Shown here: piece after piece, positions 1 to 5,739 of the stretch | How positions within the stretch are numbered: the first letter of the stretch is position 1 | How the letters are laid out: every line of letters starts with the position of its first letter | Notes under the pieces: model-generated | Database searches by the model: none | Seen by the model: the letters and a program-made list of their open reading frames with translations, nothing else | Told to the model about the DNA's origin: nothing | Assembly (NCBI GenBank): GCA_947463105.1 | Contig: CANHSD010000179.1 | Coordinates: forward strand, 1 to 5,739 | DNA from: Chitinophagaceae bacterium | GTDB taxonomy: Bacteria > Bacteroidota > Bacteroidia > Chitinophagales > Chitinophagaceae | DNA: 5,739 nucleotides | Reading direction: 5' to 3' | Translations under genes and position numbers: made by a program

Positions 1-69
1 GATTTACATCCGGGTTTAAAAATTTGTCCCCGCCATCCCGGGAAACACCCCCTCTTTCGAAAGGGAGCG

Positions 70-77
70 CAAAGTTA
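70..77 (-). promoter_or_regulatory. Possible -7 promoter element for a minus-strand gene beyond the left edge
   Basis: Read on the minus strand, these bases are TAACTTTG, a full match to the Bacteroidota -7 consensus TAnnTTTG. The nearest upstream TTG (104..102) is 24 nt away, longer than usual, so the -33 part is weak. Downstream toward the left edge the DNA becomes G/C-rich, with a 10-nt palindrome CTTTCGAAAG at 54-63 and CCCGGG at 38-43, as in a structured 5' leader. No start codon with an open frame is visible before the edge, so the gene it would serve lies outside the window. Confidence 0.3.
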
Positions 78-150
78 GCAGAAAGAAGGTTGAAAAACGA
101 ACAAAAAAGGATGTTTTTTCAAATGCACCCTTGCAACACATTGATTTTCA

Positions 151-176
151 ATAAAAAATTAGCTTGAATTTTTTAT
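151..176. repeat. Perfect 10-bp A/T inverted repeat downstream of the Nudix-like regulator
   Basis: ATAAAAAATT (151-160) and AATTTTTTAT (167-176) are perfect reverse complements around the 6-nt loop AGCTTG. The repeat lies 48 bp past the stop codon of the minus-strand regulator, so it could act as a weak transcription end for that gene. The stem holds no G-C pair, which is unlike a standard intrinsic terminator. It may be a chance feature of A/T-rich intergenic DNA. Confidence 0.3.
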
Positions 177-224
177 ATGAATGGTAAAAGACAGATAAAA
201 TAAGGATGTAGGACTGGTCGATAA

Positions 225-947
225 TCAGAATTGAAGGCCTACAAATGATTTGCGCTTGATCTGCTCGTAGGCCTTTCTGTCGAAAGAATACAACTTGCCG
301 GGGCGGTGTCGAACCATTTTTTCCATCTCTTTTTCATCTTTCAACAGGCCAGTTGTAAACAATTTCTTCCTGAAATTCCTCCTGTCAAATGCCACACCCA
401 AGATTTGTTCAAACAGTTGCTGGAGGTCGCGCAGCGAGAACTTCTCTTCCAGCAGATTGAAAATGATGGGTTCTTCCTGGATCTTCCTTTGCAGGGCGGC
501 AACACAAGTATTCAGGATCATCTGGTGATCGAATGCCATGGTCTTGATATCTGAGACTGCATGCCAGTGCAAAGCATTGTCCAGGGTTTTAAGCTGGTGA
601 TCCCTGACATTGACCAGGGCCAGATAGGCTGTGGTGATGACCCTTCCCGCAGGATGGCGGCTCACAGCACCGAAAGTTTTTACCTGTTCAAGAAACATCC
701 CTGTTAACCCCGTCCTTTCCCGCAATACCCGGTAAGAGGCTTCATCCAGGTCTTCATTTGGCCTGACCAGATCTCCCAACAAGGACCAATGGCCTTTGTA
801 GGCAGGCAGGTCGCACTCGATAAGCAATACTTTCAGCACATCTTGGTCATAACCAAAAATCACACAGTCTACTGATAGTGCAAACTGGAAGGAGGGCATC
901 AGTTCAATGGGTGTGGTATTGATATTGGGCTTTCTTGCCTCTTTCAT
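225..947 (-). CDS. NrtR/AraR-like transcriptional regulator: degenerate Nudix domain plus C-terminal winged helix
   Basis: This 240-residue protein is probably a DNA-binding repressor or activator that senses a metabolite through a Nudix fold. Residues about 20-150 form the Nudix-like domain. Its Nudix box (about 59-81) keeps E65, R73, E77 and G80, but D59 replaces the usual Gly, V74 the Glu after the Arg, and R78 the last Glu of the REUxEE core, so hydrolysis is unlikely. Residues about 160-235 form the winged helix, with the family-typical DRRNFRKKL (188-196) and HRPGKLYSF (214-222). Related regulators include NrtR (NAD metabolism; ligand ADP-ribose) and Bacteroides AraR (arabinose). No such target genes are adjacent, so the ligand is unknown. 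The ATG at 947 is preceded by a good promoter on the same strand. The gene is divergent from ligA. The family call is firm; the regulon is not known. Confidence 0.85.
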   Translation of the reverse strand: MKEARKPNINTTPIELMPSFQFALSVDCVIFGYDQDVLKVLLIECDLPAYKGHWSLLGDLVRPNEDLDEASYRVLRERTGLTGMFLEQVKTFGAVSRHPAGRVITTAYLALVNVRDHQLKTLDNALHWHAVSDIKTMAFDHQMILNTCVAALQRKIQEEPIIFNLLEEKFSLRDLQQLFEQILGVAFDRRNFRKKLFTTGLLKDEKEMEKMVRHRPGKLYSFDRKAYEQIKRKSFVGLQF

Positions 948-960
948 GTTGGGTTATTGA

Positions 961-988
961 TTGGGGTGTGATGACAAAAATAATTTTT
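961..988 (+). promoter_or_regulatory. Candidate promoter of ligA
   Basis: TTG (961-963), a 17-nt spacer and TAATTTTT (981-988) match the Bacteroidota promoter pattern except for the last base of the -7 box (T in place of G). Transcription would begin near 994, leaving about 50 nt before the ATG at 1047 and excluding the in-frame TTG at 990 as a start. A second, weaker candidate is TATATTTC at 1008-1015 with TTG at 990-992, but its 15-nt spacer is short. Confidence 0.35.
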
Positions 989-1002
989 ATTGGAAGGAAC
1001 AA
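975..1002 (-). promoter_or_regulatory. Promoter of the Nudix-like regulator gene
   Basis: On the minus strand, TTG (1002..1000, end of a T-run) is followed by 17 nt and then TATTTTTG (982..975), a full match to the Bacteroidota -7 consensus TAnnTTTG. Transcription would start near 968-971, giving a 5' leader of about 20-25 nt before the ATG at 947. The -7 element overlaps that of the predicted ligA promoter on the other strand. Confidence 0.5.
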
Positions 1003-1046
1003 AAAAATATATTTCAGCAGAGATTCCTTTTAACTTAGCCCATCCG

Positions 1047-3134
1047 ATGACAAGCAACAACGAACATACCCGGTTTTACCAAGACAAAAGCAAGGAGCTG
1101 GCAGCACAAGCAACCAATCTGTCCTATTTGACAGAAAACATCAGTCTGCTCAGGGATGTGATCCGGTTTCATGAGAACCGCTATTATGTGATGAATGATC
1201 CGTTGGTTTCCGACACTGAGTTTGACCAGTTGTACAAAGCACTTGAAAAAACCGAGACTGCCAATCCTTTGCTGATCACGACTGACTCTCCAACGCAGCG
1301 TGTTGGCCCTGGCATGACCAAACAATTCAAGAGCGTCCAGCACCTTGTACCAATGTTGTCATTGGAAAATTCTTATGATGCTGCAGATTTATTGGAGTGG
1401 GACCGCAAGGCAAGGGAACTTGCAGGATTGGAGCAGCTTGCCTACTGTGTTGAGCCCAAGTTTGATGGTGCCAGCATTTCGCTTGTATACGAGAACGACC
1501 TGTTCTCCCGTGGGGCCACCCGCGGCGATGGTGTGGAAGGTGAAGACATCACCCTCAACTTGAAACAAATCAAGTCTATCCCACTCTCAGCGGCCTTTTC
1601 AAAATACGGAATCCAGCAGGCCGAGATTCGCGGAGAGGTCTTGATCAACAAACAGAATTTTCAACAATTCAATGAGCAACTGCTCGGTCAAAACCTTCCT
1701 CCGCTGGCCAATCCACGCAATGCTGCCTCCGGCTCACTGCGCTTGAAGGATGCCCGCATGGTAGGCAAAAGAAACCTGGAAGCCTTCATTTACCATATTG
1801 CCTACCTCAATTTTACAACAGAGCACAAAGAGATGCGCTCCCATGCCCAAAGCCTTGAAATGCTGTGGGAGCTTGGCTTCCGGAGTCCTGTACATGAAAA
1901 AAAGGTTTTCAATGGCATCCAGGGTGTGATTGATTTTTGCAAAGACTTTGAAGCAAAAAGGGATGAACTTCCTTACGAAATAGATGGACTGGTGATCAAG
2001 GTCAATGAATTAGCACTGCAGGAAAAACTAGGCATGACCACCCATCACCCCAGATGGGCCATCGCCTTTAAATTCAAGGCAAGGCAGTCTACCAGCAAAC
2101 TCTTGCAGGTGGAATACCAGGTGGGAAGAACCGGCAGCGTAACACCTGTTGCCAAGATACAGCCCGTCCCAATCGGCGGCGTTACCGTTGCCTCCATCTC
2201 TTTGCACAACCAGGATTTCATCCGGGAAAAAGACATCCGCATCGGTGATACCCTGCTGGTTGAACGCGCCGGTGATGTCATTCCCTATATTGTAAAATCA
2301 TTCCCCGAACTAAGGGATGGCACTGAAACGGAGATTGTTTTTCCTTCTGCCTGCCCGGTCTGCAACACTGCGCTCGTCAAAACAGAAGACGAGGCGGTTT
2401 GGCGATGCCCTAACGATGGCTGCGATGCACAGGTAGTGGAAAGGATGATCCATTTTACCAGCAAGGATGCCATGGACATCAGGGGACTGGGAGATGCCAT
2501 CATCCGAAAGTTTCATGAACTGGGCTGGCTAAAGGACATTCCATCGATATACAACCTGCCATTCGATGAGCTGCGTAAAATGGAAGGGTTTGGTGCAAAA
2601 TCAGTGACAAACATCAGCGAAGCGATCGAGAAATCGAAGACACAGCCTCTGTACCGTTTGATCAATGCCCTGGGTATTCGGTACGTAGGCGAAACAACGG
2701 CCAAAACACTTGCCCAGGCTGTATCCCACTTGCTGGACCTGGCAACAATGGACAAGGAATCGCTCCAAAAAATTGACGATGTTGGTGTGAAAGTGGCAGA
2801 AAGCATTCAGCAATATTTCAGCAACCCCAGCAATGTTGAAATGCTGAAAAAATTGGAAGCGGCTGGCTTGCAATTGCAAAGTGTTCATCAGCCCCCGGTT
2901 GATGGCAACCTAAAAGGAAAGAGCTTCCTCTTCACCGGCACATTGTATAAAATGAAGCGTTCTGAAGCGGAAGCCCTTGTAGAAGCCAACGGCGGAAAAA
3001 TACTATCCGGCGTAAGCTCGAAGCTTGATTACCTGATCGTTGGAGAAGATGCAGGATCCAAGCTGGAAAAAGCAAAGAAGATCGCCTCCATCCAGATCCT
3101 GGATGAAGACGGCTTCATCAAATTAATTCACTAG
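1047..3134 (+). CDS. ligA: NAD-dependent DNA ligase LigA
   Basis: LigA seals nicks in DNA during replication and repair (EC 6.5.1.2), using NAD+ to form a ligase-adenylate intermediate. The 695-residue product is full length for the family and has all expected parts: N-terminal NAD-binding Ia segment (HENRYYVMNDPLVSDTEFD, 42-60), adenylation domain with EPKFDG (136-141, catalytic K138), RGDGVEGEDIT (159-169), ANPRNAASGSLR (221-232) and EIDGLVIKV (311-319), OB fold from about 337, a four-cysteine zinc site (C436, C439, C454, C459), helix-hairpin-helix repeats (about 475-610) and a C-terminal BRCT domain (about 619-695). I chose the ATG at 1047. An in-frame TTG at 990 would add 19 residues unlike LigA and lies at or before the predicted transcript start. 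No Shine-Dalgarno sequence is visible. The last 17 bp overlap the 3' end of asd on the opposite strand. Confidence 0.97.
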   Translation: MTSNNEHTRFYQDKSKELAAQATNLSYLTENISLLRDVIRFHENRYYVMNDPLVSDTEFDQLYKALEKTETANPLLITTDSPTQRVGPGMTKQFKSVQHLVPMLSLENSYDAADLLEWDRKARELAGLEQLAYCVEPKFDGASISLVYENDLFSRGATRGDGVEGEDITLNLKQIKSIPLSAAFSKYGIQQAEIRGEVLINKQNFQQFNEQLLGQNLPPLANPRNAASGSLRLKDARMVGKRNLEAFIYHIAYLNFTTEHKEMRSHAQSLEMLWELGFRSPVHEKKVFNGIQGVIDFCKDFEAKRDELPYEIDGLVIKVNELALQEKLGMTTHHPRWAIAFKFKARQSTSKLLQVEYQVGRTGSVTPVAKIQPVPIGGVTVASISLHNQDFIREKDIRIGDTLLVERAGDVIPYIVKSFPELRDGTETEIVFPSACPVCNTALVKTEDEAVWRCPNDGCDAQVVERMIHFTSKDAMDIRGLGDAIIRKFHELGWLKDIPSIYNLPFDELRKMEGFGAKSVTNISEAIEKSKTQPLYRLINALGIRYVGETTAKTLAQAVSHLLDLATMDKESLQKIDDVGVKVAESIQQYFSNPSNVEMLKKLEAAGLQLQSVHQPPVDGNLKGKSFLFTGTLYKMKRSEAEALVEANGGKILSGVSSKLDYLIVGEDAGSKLEKAKKIASIQILDEDGFIKLIH

Positions 3135-4107
3135 CCAGGAGATACTCTGCAATTTGCACAGCATTGGTTGCAGCACCCTTGCGGAGGTTGTCGCTCACGA
3201 TCCACATGTTGAGGGTCTTGGGCTGGGTTTCATCGCGGCGAATCCTTCCAACAAAAACCTCATCTTTTTCATGTGCATCCATGGGCATGGGATATTGCTG
3301 GGTTGCAGGATCGTCTACCACAATGATGCCCGGAGAATCAGCCAAAATACGCTTCACCTCATCCAGGTCAAACTCCTCTTCAAACTCAATGTTCACGCTT
3401 TCGCTATGCCCGCCCATGACCGGAATCCTTACGGTGGTTGAGGTTACGCGGATGCTGTCGTCGCGCATGATTTTTTTCGTTTCCAATACCATTTTCATTT
3501 CTTCCTTGGTATATCCATTGTCAAGGAAAACATCAATCTGTGGAATAACATTGAGATCGATGGGATATTTGTATGCCATCTCCCCTTCAATGCCATTTCT
3601 CTCATTCATCAATTGTGTAACTGCCTTCACACCAGTGCCTGTAACACTCTGGTAAGTGCTCACCACAATGCGTTTGCTTTTGTATCTCTTGTGCAAGGGT
3701 GCAAGGGCCACCACCATTTGAATGGTAGAACAGTTGGGATTGGCAATGATCTTGTCTTCTGCGGTCAAGGCATCAGCATTAATTTCAGGAACCACCAGTT
3801 TTTTGGTAGGGTCCATGCGCCATGCAGAAGAATTATCGATGACCGTAATCCCGGCAGCAGCAAATGCCGGAGCCCACTCAGTAGAGGTTCCGCCGCCTGC
3901 TGAGAAAAGTGCAACAGCTGGTTTAAGGTCGATGGCAGTCTGCATGCCCACTACTTTATACTGTTTCCCTTTGAACGTTACTTCTTTGCCTACAGATCTT
4001 TCTGAAGCCACTGGAATGAGTTCGGTAACAGGGAAGTCTCTCTCTTCAAGGACCTGTAACATTTTTGTGCCCACCAAGCCGGTTGCACCAACTACTGCAA
4101 CTTTCAT
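3118..4107 (-). CDS. asd: Aspartate-semialdehyde dehydrogenase
   Basis: Asd reduces L-aspartyl-4-phosphate to L-aspartate 4-semialdehyde with NADPH (EC 1.2.1.11), the branch-point precursor of Lys and diaminopimelate, Thr, Met and Ile, in the cytoplasm. The 329-residue protein has the nucleotide-binding GATGLVG (7-13), SAGGG (69-73), the active-site Cys in NPNCST (C126), QSVTGTG (153-159), and the catalytic His in GGHSE (H234), with a conserved Arg at R227. Length is normal. The start is the ATG at 4107, giving the family N-terminus MKVAVVGATG. An upstream in-frame GTG (4185) would add 26 residues read straight through a terminator hairpin and is rejected. Only the leader ORF precedes it on this strand and ligA converges on its 3' end, so it is probably transcribed alone. 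Regulation is likely by attenuation in its leader (4108-4252). Confidence 0.96.
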   Translation of the reverse strand: MKVAVVGATGLVGTKMLQVLEERDFPVTELIPVASERSVGKEVTFKGKQYKVVGMQTAIDLKPAVALFSAGGGTSTEWAPAFAAAGITVIDNSSAWRMDPTKKLVVPEINADALTAEDKIIANPNCSTIQMVVALAPLHKRYKSKRIVVSTYQSVTGTGVKAVTQLMNERNGIEGEMAYKYPIDLNVIPQIDVFLDNGYTKEEMKMVLETKKIMRDDSIRVTSTTVRIPVMGGHSESVNIEFEEEFDLDEVKRILADSPGIIVVDDPATQQYPMPMDAHEKDEVFVGRIRRDETQPKTLNMWIVSDNLRKGAATNAVQIAEYLLASELI

Positions 4108-4138
4108 ATTGTCTAATTTTCCCCTTTCGGGTTTGGTT

Positions 4139-4167
4139 AAAAAAAAGCCTCCCAAATCTGGAAGGCT
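4139..4167 (-). terminator. Intrinsic terminator (attenuator) in the asd leader
   Basis: The minus-strand RNA reads AGCCUUCC (4167..4160), then AGAUUU, then GGGAGGCU (4153..4146), and ends in an eight-U run (4146..4139). The arms form eight pairs including one G-U wobble, plus an A-U pair closing a GAUU tetraloop. On the plus strand that wobble becomes a C-A mismatch and no U-run follows, so the element is strand-specific. It lies 31 nt upstream of the asd ATG, with no complete gene ahead of it other than the short leader ORF. It therefore most likely controls read-through into asd. Confidence 0.8.
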
Positions 4168-4205
4168 GTTACATATTTGATACACACAAATGGAACTAAC
4201 CTTCC
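4160..4205 (-). promoter_or_regulatory. Antiterminator hairpin competing with the asd leader terminator
   Basis: GGAAGGUU (4205..4198) pairs along its whole length with AGCCUUCC (4167..4160), which is the 5' arm of the terminator, using one G-U wobble. Inside this stem, GUU (4196..4194) can pair with AAC (4170..4168), and AUUUG (4191..4187) with CAAAU (4179..4175) around a 7-nt loop, giving 16 pairs in all. The two hairpins cannot form together. The 5' arm overlaps the last codons and the stop of the leader ORF, where a finishing ribosome would cover it. Pairing was found by eye, without energy calculation. Confidence 0.65.
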
Positions 4206-4252
4206 CTATGGGACTGTTTCTTGTTCTTCTTTATGTGTTTATTTTGATTCAT
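4196..4252 (-). CDS. Lys-rich leader peptide of asd (attenuation peptide)
   Basis: This 18-codon ORF encodes MNQNKHIKKNKKQSHREG and stops at TAG (4198..4196). Five of 18 residues are Lys (codons 5, 8, 9, 11, 12), with three Asn. Its ATG is about 10 nt after a strong promoter -7 box, so the transcript leader would be only a few bases. It precedes a terminator/antiterminator pair and then asd, whose product feeds Lys synthesis. A ribosome paused at the Lys codons would leave 4205..4198 free to form the antiterminator; one reaching the stop would cover it and allow termination. The peptide itself probably has no function after synthesis. A/T-rich DNA gives Lys and Asn codons easily, so the RNA pairing is the stronger evidence. 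Asn or general translation sensing remains possible. Confidence 0.6.
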   Translation of the reverse strand: MNQNKHIKKNKKQSHREG

Positions 4253-4262
4253 GTTGCGGGGG

Positions 4263-4294
4263 CAAAGCTAATAATGAAAGATTTTTCTGCCAAA
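4263..4294 (-). promoter_or_regulatory. Promoter of the asd leader and asd
   Basis: On the minus strand TTTG (4294..4291) is followed by 20 nt and TAGCTTTG (4270..4263). Both match the Bacteroidota -33 and -7 consensus (TTTG and TAnnTTTG) fully and the spacing is normal. Transcription would start around 4256-4259, a few bases before the leader-peptide ATG at 4252. The mRNA would carry about 150 nt before the asd start codon. Confidence 0.6.
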
Positions 4295-4313
4295 TAAATG
4301 TTGTTTTCTCCTT

Positions 4314-4341
4314 TTAGGCCCTGCGGTTGAAATTATTTTTG
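4314..4341 (+). promoter_or_regulatory. Candidate promoter of the lamin-tail-domain gene
   Basis: TATTTTTG at 4334-4341 matches the -7 consensus TAnnTTTG fully. At 17 nt upstream there is only TTA (4314-4316), a partial -33 match. The start codon at 4346 follows by four bases, so the transcript would be leaderless or nearly so, unless the true promoter lies further upstream. The element is divergent from the asd promoter, with about 20 bp between the two -33 regions. Confidence 0.35.
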
Positions 4342-4345
4342 TTGA

Positions 4346-5739
4346 ATGAAATGGAGGCTGATGTTTTTTTTGGGGTTGATGTTTGGCAATGCATGTCATG
4401 CACAAATGGAGCGGTATGCAGTGGTGATCAATGAAATCATGGCCGACCCTTCGCCTGTCATTGGCCTTCCCAATGCAGAATACATTGAGCTCAGAAACAA
4501 TTCAACATCAACCATCAATCTGTTCAAATGGCGCATAGACAATGGCACTACAACGGCCACGGTTGCAATCAATTATTTGCTTGCACCAGACAGCTTGGTG
4601 ATCCTCTGTTCAAAATCACAGGCGGTTTTCTTCAATGCCCCTTCAAAAACGCTGGGCCTGAATTCCTTTCCTGCATTGACCAATGATGGTGACCTGCTCA
4701 GCCTTAGTGCACCAGACGGAAAGACCATCCATGCTGTGTCGTATGACATCAACAGTTATGGGAATGCCATACAATCAGCTGGCGGATGGTCGCTTGAAAT
4801 GATGGATCCGCGCATGCCCTGCAATGGGCTCAACTGGCGGGCAAGCATCAACAACAAAGGCGGAACACCAGGATCAGAAAACAGTATCTACAAAAAATAT
4901 TCGGTTGACAATACCCTGCAAGCCTTGCAATGCACGGCCATCAACGACAAGCTTTTGTTATTAACACTGAACCATGGGGCAGACAGTTTATCTCTTTCTA
5001 TTGCATCGCATTATCAACTGGCAGGATGGAACAACACTGTCATGGGTGCAAGGGCCGTCCCGCCGCTGTTCAACAGCATTGAAATTTCACTGCAACAGGC
5101 CCTGGACAAAACCCGGATTTATCTCTTGAAAGCATCTCCCATCAAGGGTTGCAACAGCAACAAACTTGACAGCCTTGAGATCAGGACCGGGCTGCCAAAA
5201 GCACCTGAAACTGGAGACCTCGTCATCAATGAGGTCTTGTTTGATCCACCAACCGGCGGCTCCGATTTCATTGAACTCCATAATTCCTCAAACACGCTGA
5301 TCAATGTCAGGGATTTGATGATTGGCACAAGAAATGCAGGTGGTGTTATTGGTCATGCAGTGATGGTGTCTGACAAAGACCATCATCTTTTTCCAGGAGA
5401 TTTTCTTGTACTGTCTGCAGATACTGGTTTTGTGAAGCGGCAATGGCCCAAGAGCATCAGACAAAAAATGATACGCGTAAAATCTTTGCCAAGTTTACCC
5501 GACGACATGGGAAATTGCCTGGTGATGAACAAACAGGGAAAGGTGATTGATGAGCTCAACTATACGGATGATATGCACTATCCACTGTTGCCTGTAAAAA
5601 CAGCAGTTTCTCTGGAAAGGGTTGATCCCAGGTCTCCTTCTTCTGCTACGGGCAATTGGCATTCGGCATCTTCAGATGCCAATCATGCCACACCGGGATT
5701 GGTCAATTCCCAGTTCAAGAATTTGGATACTGCAAACAA
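4346..5739 (+). CDS. Secreted protein with two lamin tail domains (3' end outside window)
   Basis: The 464 visible residues start with a Sec signal peptide (MKWRLMFFLGLMFGNACHAQ; positive K2 and R4, hydrophobic core, probable cleavage before Q20). A first lamin tail domain (about 27-178) begins VVINEIMADP, contains AEYIELRN (44-51) and ends with the hallmark GGWSLEMMDP...NWRAS...GGTPG (146-176). An intervening segment (about 180-285) is probably an Ig-like beta domain. A second lamin tail domain (about 291-454) begins DLVINEVLFDP and ends SLERVDP...NWHSA...ATPG (422-451). Bacteroidota proteins of this layout are exported or surface-bound, and many end in a type IX secretion sorting domain; that end is not visible here. 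The function is unknown, perhaps adhesive or structural. The ATG at 4346 is preferred because ATGs at 4361 and 4379 would lose the charged start of the signal peptide. The frame is open to the edge with no frameshift. Confidence 0.88.
   Translation, partial: MKWRLMFFLGLMFGNACHAQMERYAVVINEIMADPSPVIGLPNAEYIELRNNSTSTINLFKWRIDNGTTTATVAINYLLAPDSLVILCSKSQAVFFNAPSKTLGLNSFPALTNDGDLLSLSAPDGKTIHAVSYDINSYGNAIQSAGGWSLEMMDPRMPCNGLNWRASINNKGGTPGSENSIYKKYSVDNTLQALQCTAINDKLLLLTLNHGADSLSLSIASHYQLAGWNNTVMGARAVPPLFNSIEISLQQALDKTRIYLLKASPIKGCNSNKLDSLEIRTGLPKAPETGDLVINEVLFDPPTGGSDFIELHNSSNTLINVRDLMIGTRNAGGVIGHAVMVSDKDHHLFPGDFLVLSADTGFVKRQWPKSIRQKMIRVKSLPSLPDDMGNCLVMNKQGKVIDELNYTDDMHYPLLPVKTAVSLERVDPRSPSSATGNWHSASSDANHATPGLVNSQFKNLDTAN

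Noticed and set aside
1..116. Minus-strand frame open from about 116 to the left edge
   Set aside because: It has no ATG, passes through the promoter-like box and G/C palindromes, and the translation resembles no known protein.
295..554. Plus-strand open frames opposite the Nudix-like regulator
   Set aside because: They are shadows of the conserved winged-helix and Nudix coding sequence, with no motif of their own.
990..1046. TTG start adding 19 residues to LigA
   Set aside because: The extra residues do not resemble LigA N-termini, the ATG at 1047 gives a full-length protein, and the likely transcript start lies at or downstream of 990.
1035..2888. Minus- and plus-strand open frames overlapping ligA
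   Set aside because: All lie in other frames of an intact, highly conserved ligase gene and have no domain-like content.
4122..4131. CCC-GAAA-GGG mini-hairpin in the asd leader just before the start codon
   Set aside because: Only three pairs; too short to be called a regulatory element on its own.
3154..4180. Plus-strand open frames opposite asd (3164-3655, 3613-3903, 3722-4180 and 3154-3441)
   Set aside because: They are antisense to a clearly conserved enzyme, overlap each other and show no recognisable protein motif.
4108..4185. GTG start adding 26 residues to Asd
   Set aside because: The extension reads through the terminator hairpin and U-tract, and the family N-terminus begins at the ATG at 4107 (MKVAVVGATG).
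4108..4252. Lysine or other known riboswitch in the asd leader
   Set aside because: The leader is short and largely occupied by the small ORF and simple hairpins; no conserved aptamer core was recognised.
5087..5328. Minus-strand open frames within the lamin-tail gene
   Set aside because: The plus frame carries a signal peptide and two lamin tail domains; the opposite frames are short and featureless.

Overview
The window looks like chromosomal DNA from a Bacteroidota bacterium, possibly a Chitinophagaceae-like lineage (a family-level guess from protein style only). The signs are Bacteroidota-type promoter elements (TTG or TTTG, then TAnnTTTG), the absence of Shine-Dalgarno sequences before genes, an NrtR/AraR-like degenerate-Nudix regulator, and a secreted lamin-tail-domain protein of the type common in this phylum. 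No tRNA, rRNA, CRISPR array, insertion sequence or phage gene was seen.

Layout: the left edge (1-224) is non-coding as far as can be seen, with a possible minus-strand promoter and an A/T hairpin. A Nudix-fold winged-helix regulator (225-947, minus) and NAD-dependent DNA ligase ligA (1047-3134, plus) are divergent, and their predicted promoters overlap. ligA converges on asd (aspartate-semialdehyde dehydrogenase, 3118-4107, minus); the two stop regions overlap by 17 bp. To the right of asd is a 145-nt minus-strand leader (4108-4252), then a short divergent promoter region, then a secreted protein with two lamin tail domains (4346 onward, plus) that runs off the right edge.

The most interesting element is the asd leader. 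It has a strong promoter match, an 18-codon ORF with five Lys codons (MNQNKHIKKNKKQSHREG), and an intrinsic terminator 31 nt before the asd ATG. The 5' arm of that terminator can instead pair with sequence at the last codons and stop of the small ORF, forming a longer antiterminator. This is the architecture of ribosome-mediated transcription attenuation. Asd makes the shared precursor of Lys, Thr, Met and Ile, so stalling at Lys codons when charged tRNA-Lys is scarce would switch asd on. The parts are visible in the sequence; the regulation is inferred.

The other genes do not form an obvious pathway. The regulator has lost key catalytic residues of its Nudix box and probably senses a ligand, but no sugar- or NAD-metabolism target lies in the window.
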